From assembly GCA_036346205.1 (NCBI GenBank), contig JARFJB010001910.1:814501-878500 (forward strand): a DNA stretch of 64,000 nucleotides. The letters are read 5' to 3'. This DNA is from Vesta saturnalis (lineage: Eukaryota; Arthropoda; Insecta; Coleoptera; Lampyridae). The notes beneath the pieces were generated by a model. That model was not told where the DNA came from. It saw only the letters and a program-made list of their open reading frames with translations, and did no database searches. Within the stretch, counting starts at the first letter, position 1. Every line of letters starts with the position of its first letter. Position numbers and translations under genes: made by a program. Below, in pieces: positions 33,511 to 45,400 of this stretch.

Positions 33511-35452
33511 TATTTCGAAATTTGCACCCGCCGTAACTGCTTTGCCTTGTAATTTATCGAAATAGTGAAAAGTGCGTTTTATACAGAATTTTCTGTGGAA
33601 TTTAGTGGCGTGCATAATTTTCACCAGTTGGCCATGAAACCTATAAACTCAGTATAAACACGTATTTTCTTGAACGCCCAAGATATATCTGAGTATTACA
33701 AAAGGGCTACTAGATTCTCACTGCTTTATTGTAATTATAAACATGTAAATACACGATTATTATAAATCTAAGGACTTTTATGCAGAAATGTAAAAATAAT
33801 AAGAAAAAATTATGCAAATCAGGTACAATAGTTTTCGAACTGGCAATTTGTTTTTAATTGGATAAAATGCAAAGCTTCAGGAAAAAATATTAATGGCAAT
33901 AAAACTTATAAAGAATACTTTATATTTAAATTTGTAAGTAGGCTGGGCCTAGTCTGATCTAAACGTAATTGACCTGTCAAATCCGATTAAAATTATTTTT
34001 GTGCAACAATCGTATTGTTTGTTCATTGTACAAAATATGGTAGAAAATCGAAATTTTGAAAAATATGATATGCTGATTTGCCAATTTGATCAGAGTAATG
34101 AAAATGCCGACGCAGCAATAAATTTGTATTTTAAGGTAAATGTAGTTTCCTTGGTATTAATTTTGATAATTAAGTAACTTTACATCTATATAGGTTTCCA
34201 GAACGGAGACAACCTAGTAAAATCACGTTTTATTTAATTAATGAATTATGAATCATTTTATAATCCCAGGTCAAAAAATATAATAAAGAAAATCGTTTTA
34301 GCCAGTGTGAAGGGTAATCCTATAAGTTCTTGCAGAACTATAGAAAGTAGTATTGGAGTTTCGAAAACAAGAATCCAAAGAATACTTCGCCACCATAAAT
34401 ATAAACCATATAAATTTAGGCTAGTTCAACATCTACATTCTGGCGACGTTGAACGTAGGTTAATATTTTGCAATTGGTACTTAAACATGTTAAATATAGT
34501 ACCCCCAACTTGGGAAGAAATATCGTATGGTCAGACGAGGCACGTTTTAACAATGCAGGTGTTTTAAACAGGCACAAAGCAGATTCTGGGCTCAAGAAAA
34601 TCAACACCAAATATTCCCCAAAGACAACAAGGACGATTTAGACTAAACGTTTCCTGCTTTATATTAGGATCAAAAATAAAATTTTACATTTTCGAAGGGA
34701 ACTTATCTGCTCCTAGATATTTGGAACGTTTAGAAATGGTTGTACCTGAATTATTAGATGACATTCCTTTAGCTCGCGTGAACCAAATTCATTTCCAACA
34801 GGATGGAGCCCCATCTCACAATTCGCAATTTATACGCCCGTTTTTGGAAAACAATTTTGGTAATAGATGGATTGAAACTAATGGGTCTCCGGACTTGTCA
34901 GTCTTAGATTTCTTTTTATCAGGTTACTTGCAAACTAAAATATACCAATCTCAACATGATAACATTGAACGTTTGACAAATGCTGTTAGAGAAGCTATCA
35001 GACATTGCAAAATCACCCTATTATTGTGTATAAGACAGAATGGTCATCAGTTCGAACATCTCTTTTAGTCATATATATTAGGTTTGTAAAGTTGTAGATA
35101 TGTTTAGTTTTTAATTTTGTGTTTTTAATCCTTCCTAACCCTTAACCTTTGTTTTTCTGGCCAACTATATCAACAAAATGTTAAATTAACGTAACATTTA
35201 TTTTTGAGATTAATAATGCAAAAGAAGTACCACACAATGTATATTTTTTGAAAACTGAGAGTAAGCTCTGTTATATAATAAAAAATATACAGGGTGTACC
35301 AGTTAATAAAAAAAAACTTTGGTTTATTGTGAAGAAACTGACTTTTTGTGGGGAAAACTATGCACGCCACTAAATTCTACCATTTCGATAAATTACAAGG
35401 CAAAGCAGTTACGAGGGGTCCTTAAAATGTGTAAATTTTGAATTTCGCCCTG
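33511..35452 (+). mobile_element. mariner-like element relic, DUF4817 family
   Basis: The inverted arms share GTAACTGCTTTGCCTTGTAA, continuing TTTATCGAAAT, and then TTTAGTGGCGTGCATA, at 33530-33620 and, inverted, 35350-35415. The right end reads CAGGGCGAAATTCAAAATTT on the complement and is followed by TA. The left end is shortened but also follows a TA. A TACAGGGTGTACC terminus-like sequence inside the right arm (35289) suggests an additional small insertion or an older border. It encloses a plus-strand transposase relic. Confidence 0.65.
34037..35068 (+). pseudogene. DUF4817-type mariner-like transposase relic
   Basis: Exon 1 (from about 34037) reads MVENRNFEKYDMLICQFDQS. A short GT-AG intron (34137-34194) leads into FPERRQPSKITF, the domain hallmark. 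After a stop, 34241-34567 gives the second helix-turn-helix block IGVSKTRIQRILRHHKYKPY. A frameshift destroys the segment after the first Asp. The last frame (34721-35068) has FQQDGAPSHNSQ and SVLDFFLSGYL, the second and third Asp, and ends HQFEHLF. A few residues before the third Asp are deleted. Confidence 0.8.
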
Positions 35453-35454
35453 TA

Positions 35455-36113
35455 TCTCAAATACTAATAAGACTATGACAATTCTATTTGTGGCATCTTT
35501 CGTTTGTACGAAAAAGTAGAACAGGGTTGCGAAAACGAGATACCCTACAATTTCAACCAAAATGGGACACGATTTATCACTAATAAAATCCCATCATTGT
35601 TCGAAAAATGCACCCATACATTTTCAAGAGGAAACCCATTGCATAGATTCCTACTTAATGGTATGTTCGAGTGTTATATCCACTACCCATGCCAGATCAC
35701 CAGTTACAATCTTCAAGAAAAGTTCGGTGGAAGTGCCTCATCTGCGCGTTTTGTTTTGTTCATGAGTAAACAATTCTGGAATATAACATTCCGTATTTTT
35801 ATTAGTCGTGCGAAATGTTTAAAGTTGTAGCTTTAGATATACCTACAATTTTAAAAACCTTTAATCTGCGATTAGTCAACACTGAAGCCTCCATTATTTA
35901 TAACAATCTCCCCTCGTACATTAACTAACACTAAAAAAGCGCTCGTAATACAGCACGCATAGAGAAAATTTACGGTGGTAGATTTTTGTCGCTACTAAAT
36001 AGCCATATTTGTTCAAAATTGATGCACATTTAATATATACATTAATCTGGGAACTTCTAGTTTGATCGGGGTTAACGCTATTCAAAATCTTGAAATTGTC
36101 AGATATTTCGTGG
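35455..36113. other. unassigned DNA between two mariner elements
   Basis: A 108-codon open frame at 35504-35830 matches nothing I know. The sequence has no clear repeat structure. Confidence 0.35.
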
Positions 36114-36115
36114 GA

Positions 36116-37358
36116 TACGAGGGTTGCTATTTATGTATTGAGAATAGAAAGAATAAACAAATGAATTTGATAAAAATATTGTTATTGCTTTTCAAAATAA
36201 TCGCCTTTAAGATCTATACACTTTTGCATGCGATTGAACCACCCTTCAAAGCAGTTTGTCCAGTTAGAAGATGGTAGCTCTAAAACATGCGTTTTGAAGG
36301 CCTCAACTGCTTCTTCGGGCGATGAAAATCGTTGTCCACGCAGTTTATCTTTAATCCGTGGGAACAGGAAGAAGTCATTGGGTGCCAAGTCAGGGCTGTA
36401 AGGCGGATGGCCCATCAATTCGATCTTTTGTGTGTCCAAATACTCGTTTGTTGCATGTGATGTGTGTGAGCTGGCATTGTCGTGATGCAAAATGATTCGT
36501 CGTTTTGGGTTGGTTTCTCGGTCTTTTGATTTTCGAGAGCCACAGTTACCACAGGACCGGTTTTCGTGAAGAAAAACGCCACCATTTGCTTCTTAACGCT
36601 TCGAGAACGAACAACTTTTGTTGGCTTTGCTTCACATTGAAACACCCAAACTGTGGACTGGCCTTTTCTTTCTGGCTCATACGCATAAATCCACGACTCG
36701 TCACCTGTGACGATGTTGTATACCGCTTTGGATGCACCACAGTAGTATTTTGAAATTATTTTACGGCACCAATCGACACGAGCATTTATTTTGAGCATCT
36801 GTCAACAAATCTGGAATCCAACGTGCACACAGCTTCCGAACACACAAATGTTCGTGCAAAATCTTATGTATGCTGGTCATACTAATGCTTAAACATCTCT
36901 CGATTTCGTGATTTGTCACATGACGATCTTGTTCAATTAGTTTTCGCACAGCATCGATATTTTCCGGCACAACGACTGATTTTGGACGACCTTCTTTAAC
37001 TTCATCCGTGAGCGAACTACGTCCACGTTTGAATTCAGTGTACCAGCGATATACAGTGGCTGTGGATGGCGCTTTATAGTCATAAGTTGAATTCAGTTGA
37101 TTGATGTATTGTTCTTGAGTTAGACCACGTCGAAAGTCGTAATAAATCATACCTCGAAAATTTTCACGAGTTAATTCCATATTTTGGCCGAGATGAAATT
37201 TTCAACTTACTGTAAACAACACAAATAGTACTCGCACGACAAAATGTTCTGAGTACGTATAACCTCAAAAATGTCAAACTTTAAGATGACAGTGACAAAT
37301 TTCACCTGGCAATACCAGTGTTGCCAATTCTCAATCCATAAATAGTATCCCTCGTGTA
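36116..37358 (-). mobile_element. classical mariner (DD34D)
   Basis: The TIRs are CGAGGGTTGCTATTTATGTA on the left and, inverted on the right, CGAGGGATACTATTTATGGA, both continuing TTGAGAAT. TA lies at both outer ends. The single transposase frame on the minus strand nearly fills the element, giving the usual 1.2-1.3 kb mariner size. It is unrelated in its ends to the long-TIR elements. Confidence 0.92.
36182..37180 (-). pseudogene. mariner DD34D transposase with frameshifts
   Basis: It starts MELTRENFRGMIYYDFRRGL. The paired helix-turn-helix domain, including ATVYRWYTEFKRGRSSL, is intact to about 36761. A frameshift follows, then VTGDESWIYAYEPE (first Asp). A deletion of roughly 20 codons with a frame change comes before MHHDNASSHTS (second Asp). 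The third Asp is in YSPDLAPNDFFLFP, 34 residues later. It ends GDYFEKQ. All three Asp survive, but two frame breaks prevent a complete protein. Copies of this type are often mislabelled as SETMAR in automatic annotation. Confidence 0.92.
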
Positions 37359-37359
37359 G

Positions 37360-38770
37360 TCCTCATAATAATGTAAACCAACAAACAAATAACCAAACCT
37401 ATAATCTTATAATGATGACTAAGAATACCTTGAGTTGCTAAGTCGTCTAAAAGATTTACAAAATAACTGCACTTTAGTGCGTGGAAAGGCTTGAAATGGG
37501 CTTTAGTTCAAGCAGTGAATCACACAAGGAAGAACAGTATAGTATAGAGAATAGTTGTAAAATAGGATAAGCACTAACTTAAGAACAATCAGAAAAATAA
37601 TTTATTTTAAATTATTCCATAAAGTGCATTTTATATAAAGTGCACCTCTTCTACGCTATCACTAGTCCTTAAGCCAGTCGTTAAAAAACTGATTTTTAAA
37701 AAATACTGTTTAACTTCCCAGTGACCTACAATTTTTTCCACTGACCTAATTAAGTTTAATCTGATTGATATTCTGTTCTCAATTCTCGAAAATTAGCATT
37801 AGATGTTATTTAAGATGGTTAAATATTGTGAAATTCTTCGTGATGTCTTGAATCTTGTTTGTTCATAATAACGCGCGCTCACTATTGGGTGCGCCCTCTA
37901 TTTCTAAGTATTTCAAACTTTCGTAATTGCGTTAAAGCAAATTTTGTAACAAATTACGTGAAGTGAGGAGATTGTAATCAGACTAAATACTAATAAAATC
38001 TTAGTACGCTATGAAATCAAGGGAAAGCTGTAAAATTTATATTTATAAAGAATAAGTAAAATTTTCACGTATTGTGTACTGAATAGGAATGTGCAATTTT
38101 TAAGAAGAATAAAGTGATTTTTTAAGCATTAGAATAAATTTGACATTAATTTTTTTTTGTTATACAAGCAAATGTCATCATTTATATTCTTACACAATTG
38201 GTAAATGACTCGAAACTGTTATTACAATTTATTTATGCAGTGAATAAACAAAACAATTTAAATTCGCTTGTTACTTAATTTTGATTTATAACCGTACGTC
38301 GGTTTATATGTAATTATTTGGATAGAGGTACGGCTTCTATAATGTGCACCGCTGCAGCTGTCGGCCTTTGTTCTTGAATTGCAAAAAGTGCAGTGTGATG
38401 CACTTTCAATGCCACTCACTGGGCAGGGTCATTCTTATGAAGTTTTCACATTCCCAGACGAGCAGATGAGCATACGTTGGTCTAGACACGCTTAGTACGG
38501 TTGCTGTTTGGCTGTTTTATGACAACCTTTCTTGACCATTGTTAAATGAGCTACCTTATATAACACACATAAATTAGCATTCGTTGATATTTTATTGCGG
38601 TCACCGCATATGATAGTAGGTGGTTTCATTGCATAAGCTTTTGTCAACAACTTGCAATTTCAAGCTAATTACTTGTAATTAAAATATGATTATGTAAATT
38701 TACTTTTGATTACCATTTTTAAGTCGCAATTTTATTATGATACATATACTTACATAAGATTTTTATTTTT
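37360..38770. other. DNA upstream of the visible LONRF exons
   Basis: Mostly AT-rich with no gene. A segment at about 38335-38545 is more GC-rich and less repetitive than its surroundings and could hold a promoter or an upstream exon, but no frame in it can be tied to LONRF. Confidence 0.35.
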
Positions 38771-38773
38771 AGA

Positions 38774-38860
38774 TTCCAAAATTTGGAACCGTTTGGATCC
38801 AGAACCACGTTACTGTCTGAGGTCGAAATGCAACGGGCAGCATGGCGAAGAATCCAAGGT
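38774..38860 (+). CDS. possible upstream exon of the LONRF-type gene
   Basis: A TTTTTAG acceptor precedes it and a GTAAAT donor follows. Two frames are open. The frame compatible with direct splicing to the RING exon (phase 0 at the donor) reads NRLDPEPRYCLRSKCNGQHG. The frame that looks more protein-like reads SEVEMQRAAWRRIQ but would meet a TAA in the RING exon. The exon is therefore uncertain in frame and even in existence. Confidence 0.35.
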
Positions 38861-39092
38861 AAATCTATATTACAATCACACTTATTATATAAATTAGAAG
38901 ATATACATCATTGTTTACCCAACTGGCATTGCTGGGTTTCGTCCAAGTTTTCTTGTTTTAACATTCTTTGAAGGCGAACTGTAAGCACTTTCCTAACACA
39001 TTATATAACTAATTGACGCAATTATTCTCCAGTAAACCTTGATCTGCTTATATACGAGATATTAAATTCAATTATGCAATTTTTCATTACAG

Positions 39093-39404
39093 AATCATCA
39101 GAAAAAAGAAAATAATTGGAACGAAATAACAGCAAGTGATCTGGAATGTATACTCTGTAGCCAATGTTTGCTTGATCCAGTTACAACAACATGCGGCCAT
39201 ACTTTTTGTCGAGAATGTTTAGCTCGCGTTTTGGATCACGGATTGGCATGTCCATTATGTATGTCTCCATTGAAAACAAATGAACAGTACAGGGGCGAAA
39301 CTCTTGTATTAACGGAAGCTTTGCATTCTTTAGCATCGGAAGAATTACAAGAAAGATTAACGATCAGTCGACAAATTTTGGATAAATTAGATCATAATAA
39401 TCAG
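39093..39404 (+). CDS. LONRF exon with C3HC4 RING finger
   Basis: 104 codons. Zinc ligands, counted from the exon start, are Cys19, Cys22, Cys34, His36, Cys39, Cys42, Cys53 and Cys56, in ECILCSQCLLDPVTTTCGH, FCREC and CPLC. All eight are present. A ATTACAG acceptor and a GTAATA donor border the exon. Confidence 0.9.
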
Positions 39405-42400
39405 GTAATAATTTTAATAATTCCGTAACTACATTTAATGACATTTTTTTAGATACCTATTTTTATATGCACTATTGCATTTCCTAGAGTAGCTTGCCCG
39501 TTATTTGTTTATGAACCAAGGTATCGTTTGCTGGCACGAAGAAGTCTGCAATCTTCAAAGAAACGCTTCGGAATGGCAGCTAAAACCAACAATGGTGATA
39601 AATTTGCGTGTTTTGGGACCATACTGGAAATTCGTGATTGCGTTGGTTTGCATAATGGTACTTCGATACTGACAACGATTGGTTTGAGGCGTTTTAGGGT
39701 TATTAGTCGTGGAGAGCAGGTTGTTAGAAAAAAACGTGTAAGCGTGTGATTGACAGTGTTTTGTTTTAGGATGGATATGATACGGCTGTTGTCCACTATA
39801 TAAACGATCGAATTGTGACTTCTGATAAATTACCGGAATTGGTTCATTTACACGAAAGGGTTCACAGCAAAACTATTCGGTGGTTGGAAACGTTGAAGAG
39901 TAAATTATTAGATGAAATCGAACGGTATATTGGACATATGCCTACAGTTGAGAAAGATTGGCCCTATTTACCTGACGGCCCTTCTTGGACTTGGTGGCTG
40001 GTAGCAATTTTACCTCTAAGCCTACAATTACGGGTAAGCAACCAAAATACACGTAATTTAGTGTTTGTGACTAGGAATGACAATAGTAATGTTGAAAATT
40101 ACAAACTAGCAATATTATAATCATCGGAAACAATGCAACATTTAATTAATCGAGTTGGCACAATAATGTTAAAAAAAATGTGTGTGTTTTGGCAACAATT
40201 ACGATTAAAAGCTCATAAATTATCCGGAATATGGTTCCGGCTCGGTATTTATTCTGTTTGGCATAAATTAAAGAATGCGACATATAAATTACTAAAAAAA
40301 AGTTCACTGTACACATAAATAAGCACAGCAATATTAATGAGAGATCTGTCTCTCGCTTAACTTCACAATAATTAGGTTTCAGACCGATAATAAACGTTAG
40401 CTAAAAAATACTGTCCTATGTGCCGTGAATAGGAAAGAAGAGTTTTTGTTGAAACGTCACGTTTTTTATTATTTGAACTGTTAACATTCTGTAGTTAAAC
40501 GTATTTTTTCTGAACCATTTCAATATTTTTGGAAACACTAGTTAACGTAAAACACATTGTAACCCAAAATAATTAACCTACGAAATAAAATTTTAACAAT
40601 TTGTATGCAAGTAGTAGCAAAGCAAAACTTAAGATTGACTGGTGGTTGTGTACTTTCGTCAAAAAATTAGCCTTAGCATATCGCAAACCAAAAAGATTAC
40701 AATATGATGCAATAAACACTATCCAAAGAACGTATTCTTAAGTAGCATCTTAAACGAAAATTATGAAATATGTGGTAATTTGTTACGGGCATGACACTCA
40801 TTAGAACATCAGCTCGTAAAGATAAAGTACATGTTACCAACATAGGTCTGTAGTATGGGCGCGGTTCTAACTCATCAATCCCAAAGGGAACAACTCAACA
40901 AAATCAAAATCAGTAAAAATACGTCACTAAGGCGCCACTTAATATTCATCAAAACAAATCAAGAAAGCTTACTTTACATTTCTGAACGATAAGAGTTTTA
41001 ATTTCGGTAACTTTGTCGAAATAAACGCAACGCGCTATTAAGTAAATAAATGCCCAAATTACACTACAAATAACTATATTATGGTTAACAGAACAGCATA
41101 AAAAAATTATGTAGAGAATGAAACATTCCTCAGACAGCAGGGCGTAAAAAAAAGTAATTCGCCAAAAACATATATAAAAACCTAACACCTAAAGAAATTG
41201 TGCTGCCTCACATATTCTATAGCAGTCGCGAATGTCGAGAAGAAGTAATATCTATTACTTTTAGCGTATGAAAAATCCGGAACACTGGAACTGTGGCAGG
41301 ACCTATAACAAACAAAATACACCCACGTACCACACAAAAAAAAAAAACACCGAACGCGTTTCAATAGCTAAGCTCTCATCAGCGGTCGAGCACTGATGAT
41401 GATAGCTTAGCTATTGAAACGCTTTCGGCGTTTATTTTTATTTTTGTGTGGTACGTTAGAACTTCAATGACATTGGAATTTCTACTGCTACATTGATTAA
41501 AATTTTAGATTACGAACATTTATGAACAAGCATATTAATATTCCAAGCAAGTTATAACACAAAGAAAATAACGTTACCCAGTGCCACTTCCGCAATTTCC
41601 ATTGTTCTGATCCAAACTCCATCACTATCAGCTGACACCTTTTTATTATAAAGCTTCGCACAACACAATTTACCATTCTTTTAAATAACCTTATATGTGA
41701 ATACCTAAACACATAGTAATCTGGCACTTTACCTTCTACCAAATATTAGCACGTGATACTTTTCTACTATTCTTATAAATCATGGTGATAATGTCTTTAA
41801 TCTCGATAAATCCACGCACGTGACAACGATTTACATAATATAGATCTGTAAATTTACATAAATGCGTATCTCGGGGCACAACGACCCTAAGCCGGTTAAA
41901 TATAAATTAAGAAAGCATTCTGTCACTGAGCAGCACTAGGTTAAGTTGGAAATCTCAGACTTCACTTATTGAACTTGGGGTTCCTTGATAAAACGGCAAA
42001 CGATAAACACATTTGTTAGGGATGATAATCTATAACCGCATAAAACCGAACTGCGGACATTGCGTCGATACCGTATAACAACATTGGCGGAACGTGTCTT
42101 CAACATTTAGCCACAACTATGACGGGACGCCAATTCGGAAACTACATCTTAATTGTTTTAAACCTCAAACTCGACTCTCAAAATCTAAACTTCGACTCTC
42201 AAGATCTATACTTTAACTGAACTAAAAGGGAAGCAATCATCTGCCCTCTCTTCCACAAGACTTAGATTCGGTAAATGACACTCATCATTTCACATGGAAA
42301 CTCAACGATAAAAAAAAAGAAACAAGAAATTGTCAATTCAGATAATGCACGAAACATAAGATAACTGCCAACTACTGTAAACTGAGTCAAATAAGTTCTC

Positions 42401-45400
42401 AACAATATTTACAAAAGCTACACAAGCAGGCTAAGTCACTATTCCATATGATCGACTTGATTCAAACAACTAAAGAAATGGCTGTGATTAAATTTAGCAA
42501 ACTAAACGGTCTACGCATTTATATATTCTTACTAAAACAATTTAAATCTGCATAATTTCTTCATTAAAAAAATTCTTTTCCGCTAACAATCTAACAATCA
42601 AAAAACATGTATTACTCAATTTCTCACGATTTTCACACAGTGACAAATTGGGGAAATTGCAATACAGTGTAAGCAATGGTGATTGTGTGAATTAGTTAAT
42701 AACACTAATCATTAATTACGTTGATAATTGTAGTTTTCTTATAATGTTTTTTAAGTTTAGTATAGGTTCGTATCTAAAACGCACATTCCTGCAGAATTAA
42801 AGCAAATAAGTAAAAAGGGATGAGCAAACATTAAGATCAATAAGCCACAAAGAAGTTCAAACTACTAAATAAAACAAAAAGTTATTGAATACAGTTACCC
42901 TCAAATGAGCCGAATGGGGTTTTTTTTAGATTGCTTTCTAAATAACTTTTTTTACAAAAAAAATATCGGTTTCACACCATTGCGAAAAGTTCTTGTTAAA
43001 GCATTAAAAAGAGACACCAACTACACCTGTAACAGGCGATTAAAAAAGAAGTATTTTTGTAGGTGTCCCGATTGACCCCAGTGTTGGGGTTTTAGTGAAA
43101 ATGTTCGATTGCATTTGACCAAGTTTGGCATAAGTATTTACTTGCTAAACTCACCTCGTTTGGGTCAACTGATTCGCTCATGACCTGGGCTTCCAGTTTC
43201 CTTGATAAAATACTTGTCGTAGTTGATGTACAAACGAATTTGTCGTTAACGCGGGCGTACCACAGGGATTAGTGATTCTCCTACACTTTTTCTGCTATTT
43301 ATAATGATCTTATTTCTTCAACGACTAACGCGATCCATTGATTTTCTGACGATAGCACTCTTCATTGTAGTTCATCTCACTCTACGTATAATAATAATCC
43401 ACCTTCCATCTTAAGAGATTAAAGCTGAAATAGCCATTTCAATCAACAAAGACCGTCAATGTATCCTTGAATGGGAAATAATGGGTTCGCCAAGAAAGAT
43501 CGATTAATTCTTGTTGTAAGTATGAATGCCTCGGATCTTAAGTTTTCAGTCTTCAAGTCTATCACGGGTTCACAATCTTTTGTCAGCGACTAAAGCAGGT
43601 GCTCGTAAAATACGCTTTTTGTACAGATCTAAGCAGTACTTTACCTCCCGACAACTCTTTCTATTGCATAAGACCCAAATTCAACCGCATCTAGAGAGCG
43701 TATTGGAAAGCACCTCTGAGTTGGTGTCTCCATACGCTCTGGATATCGTTGACCGTATTCAAAGAAGAGCGTTTAGGCTTACGAGTGACCCGTCCTTAAC
43801 TTTTGATACCCGGCCCTTTGAGCATAGAAGAATCGTTTAAATTTTGTCTTTGTTTTATCGAAATTACAATGGCTATTGTACTGCTGAATGACATTGTTTG
43901 ATACCATCCCGGGCCACCTTTGCTAGGATTACTAGATCGGTTCCACATGGTTTCTAAACTCTGGAATGATTTCCCTTGTTCCTGTTTTCCTCTCATTTAT
44001 GAAAAAATTTAAGGTAGTCTTTGATAGGAATCTCTTGGCTATTCAATATTCAATATGAGTGCTTTAGCACGGTAGGCTAAATTTAGCTTGTTTAGGACCA
44101 CACTTATAAAAAAACCTATAGTGGGTCACTCGGGACAAACAAAGGTTTGAAAATTTATTTTATGTAAAAAAAAACGAAAAAATCCAAAAACAAAGCGCAC
44201 GGGTTTTCCTTATTTGCTATAACATATCATAATAAACAGTTTAACTCACTAAACGTAACAAACTAGGAAGCTAAGGGTCACAAGAAACAAAAATTGTCCC
44301 CAAAAAATAATGATTAATAATTCTTATATGCCGTCTTGCCCGATTTTCTGGGAATCTCTAACCACCTCTTCGCAAGATATTCATTTTAGGTAACAGTTTT
44401 CTTATTTGTTCTCTATTAACTTCAGAAATATCGTGTACTAAAGGGAACACCAAACAATTAATTTATCTCCTGGAATATGCCAACAAAATATTCGTCCTCT
44501 TTGGAGGTACGATGTGGCAGTTATTGAAGCCATCTTTATTAAACCCTTACGTCTTTATTATCAGAAGAACCTGATGAATAGTATGATTCCTCCTGAACGT
44601 TAAAGTCTTCAAACTTGTCAAGAGTATACAAGTCCTTCTCAGTACCATCCTGACCAGTGCGTTCGGATAAGGAAGTAATAGGATAATCTTTTTGGGAAAC
44701 GCTCTTTCTTCGTAATTGATGGTTTACAAGCATTTCTACGCCCATTTAGCAAGTCAATAACGGAAGCAGTTCTGTCTTTGAAATTGTGGTTTTCATTTGT
44801 TGCCATTAGTAATCACTCTAAACTAAATTCCTATCAAACGGAATAAGAACCAGGTGCTAGGATGCGATCTACAAATGAACAAATGTTCTGAAATTCCAGT
44901 TTTAAACTTTCTACCAGTTTGGCTTATGTAAACAGTATTGTCACAAAATAGATTATAAACCCTTGGTTTATCTAGAAAGTCTATGCTATCTTTCATATGA
45001 ATAAAAGGGGATTTAAGATTATTTTTGAAGGAAAATGATATTTTGATATTAAGAAATTTAAATAAATTTGAAAACATGTAAGAGGATAAGCATATACAAC
45101 GGAATGATAAATACCTTTAATGATTGGGAAATGGGACTAGAGTAATGTGGTCCCTGATAGATTGCACTGAATCTTGTTTGGAAGTTTTTTAATAAGATGC
45201 ACTAATTTTGGCTAAATTAGAAATGCTACTCAATTATTTGTTGAAATTGATATCCTTTAGACATAACCTGAGAAGACACCTGGAGAAGAAGCGGAAGTCC
45301 GCAAGTTTGTGTGAAATAGAGTGGAAAGTGTTAAATGGTATAACGTGGTCTGTGATTGTGGATTTTCTGTAAATATTCAAGTGTACAATCAAAGCGAATA

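Noticed and set aside
36182..37180. SETMAR-like histone methyltransferase gene
   Set aside because: Only the mariner transposase part is present, bounded by mariner TIRs; there is no SET domain.
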